Below are positions 7,747 to 8,240 of a stretch of DNA of 8,240 nucleotides, in pieces. Each line of letters opens with the position of its first letter. Within the stretch, counting starts at the first letter, position 1. A model generated the notes under the pieces. That model had not been told where the DNA came from, searched no databases, and saw nothing but the letters and a program-made list of their open reading frames with translations. Position numbers and translations under genes: made by a program. The stretch is from Boseongicola sp. (GTDB lineage: Bacteria; Pseudomonadota; Alphaproteobacteria; Rhodobacterales; Rhodobacteraceae): NCBI GenBank assembly GCA_013042895.1, contig JABDPD010000072.1, positions 1-8,240 on the forward strand, written 5' to 3'.

Positions 7747-8106
7747 ATGTCTGCTCAGGATCAGATCAAAGACACAGTGACTGCCAATGACGTGGTGCTC
7801 TTTATGAAAGGTACCAAAACGATGCCACAATGCGGGTTTTCAAGCCGCGTCGCAGGTGTGTTGAACTTCATGGGCGTCGAGTACTCAGACGTCAATGTTC
7901 TCGCCGACGATGGTATTCGCCAGGGCATCAAGGACTTCTCCGATTGGCCCACCATCCCGCAGCTTTATGTGAAGGGTGAGTTTGTGGGCGGATGCGATAT
8001 CATCACCGAGATGACGCTTTCCGGCGAGCTGGATACGCTGCTTGAGGAAAATGGTGTTACTTTTGACAAAGATGCCGCCGACAAGATCCGCGAGCACAAC
8101 GGTTAG
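7747..8106 (+). CDS. grxD: Monothiol CGFS glutaredoxin (Grx4 family)
   Basis: The product has 119 residues, the usual length for single-domain CGFS glutaredoxins. These bind a [2Fe-2S] cluster at a dimer interface with glutathione and pass it to acceptors or share it with BolA. Motifs are [14 protein letters not shown] (19-32), with Lys21 and active-site Cys29; [18 protein letters not shown] (67-84), holding the cis-Pro and GGCD glutathione-binding loop; and the C-terminal helix with [16 protein letters not shown] (7736-7740) is six bases before the ATG. The gap after bolA is only 27 bases, with no terminator, so the two are co-transcribed. It is followed by a strong terminator, making it the last gene of the operon. 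Confidence 0.97.
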   Translation: MSAQDQIKDTVTANDVVLFMKGTKTMPQCGFSSRVAGVLNFMGVEYSDVNVLADDGIRQGIKDFSDWPTIPQLYVKGEFVGGCDIITEMTLSGELDTLLEENGVTFDKDAADKIREHNG

Positions 8107-8137
8107 ACTACTACCGCTATTTATCTGATACCAAATG

Positions 8138-8167
8138 AAAAAGGCCGCTCAATTGAGCGGCCTTTTT
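8138..8167 (+). terminator. Two-way intrinsic terminator between convergent genes
   Basis: A perfect 30-base palindrome: AAAAA, then GGCCGCTC with loop AATT and GAGCGGCC, then TTTTT. Read on either strand it gives a GC-rich stem followed by a T-run, so it can end the bolA-grxD transcript and the convergent minus-strand gene that stops at 8187. Confidence 0.92.
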
Positions 8168-8186
8168 AAATTCTGATCCTGAGAAA

Positions 8187-8240
8187 TCACTCTTTCTCTT
8201 CGTCGTCTTCAGCGGATGCTTCAGCGTCATCATCCGAAGC
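8187..8240 (-). CDS. C-terminal end of an unidentified minus-strand gene with an acidic tail
   Basis: On the minus strand the frame is open from the window edge to a TGA (bases 8189-8187), giving 17 residues: ASDDDAEASAEDDEEKE. Ten of these are Asp or Glu. The reading as a gene end rests on its direct position before the two-way terminator, 20 bases past the stop. Acidic, low-complexity C-termini occur in many unrelated proteins, so no product can be named from this fragment. Confidence 0.65.
   Translation of the reverse strand, partial: ASDDDAEASAEDDEEKE

Overview
The window is about 8.2 kb of chromosomal DNA from an alphaproteobacterium, most probably a member of the Rhodobacteraceae (roseobacter group). 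The evidence is the moderate GC content, and protein versions that read as alphaproteobacterial: the short GD-rich BolA directly followed by a CGFS glutaredoxin, the small PurL, and the DUF853 ATPase. No database search was possible, so the lineage is inferred. Codon use looks even across the window. I saw no insertion sequence, phage gene, tRNA, rRNA or CRISPR array.

The layout runs almost entirely left to right on the + strand: (1) the 3' part of a DUF853 / HerA-C-type ATPase gene (1-993, cut by the window edge); (2) a small lipoprotein gene starting at a GTG at 1079, with a possible Cys-His-Asp triad; (3) polA, DNA polymerase I, 932 residues with all three activities apparently intact (start at 1750); (4) a 142-residue ACT-type (DUF2241/COG3602-like) protein (start at 4652); (5) purL, the small FGAM synthase (5191-7350), behind a leader with competing hairpins; (6) bolA (7483-7719) and (7) a monothiol CGFS glutaredoxin gene (7747-8106), 27 bases apart and surely an operon; (8) a strong two-way terminator (8138-8167); and (9) the last 17 codons of a convergent minus-strand gene with a very acidic C-terminus (8187-8240).

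Functionally this is mostly housekeeping. PolA serves DNA repair and Okazaki-fragment maturation. PurL carries out the fourth step of purine synthesis and needs PurS and PurQ, which are not in the window. BolA and the CGFS glutaredoxin are a known partner pair that shares a [2Fe-2S] cluster and acts in iron-sulfur handling. The left-hand ATPase and the lipoprotein have no certain role.

I did not find a clear new multi-gene system. The most interesting unexplained signals lie between genes. Ahead of bolA there is a 22-codon open frame with a Cys-Lys-Pro-Cys motif, sitting inside a possible long-range RNA fold that covers the bolA ribosome binding site. Ahead of purL there are overlapping, mutually exclusive hairpins. 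The lipoprotein may be an undescribed papain- or transglutaminase-like enzyme. All three are hypotheses drawn from reading the sequence by eye.
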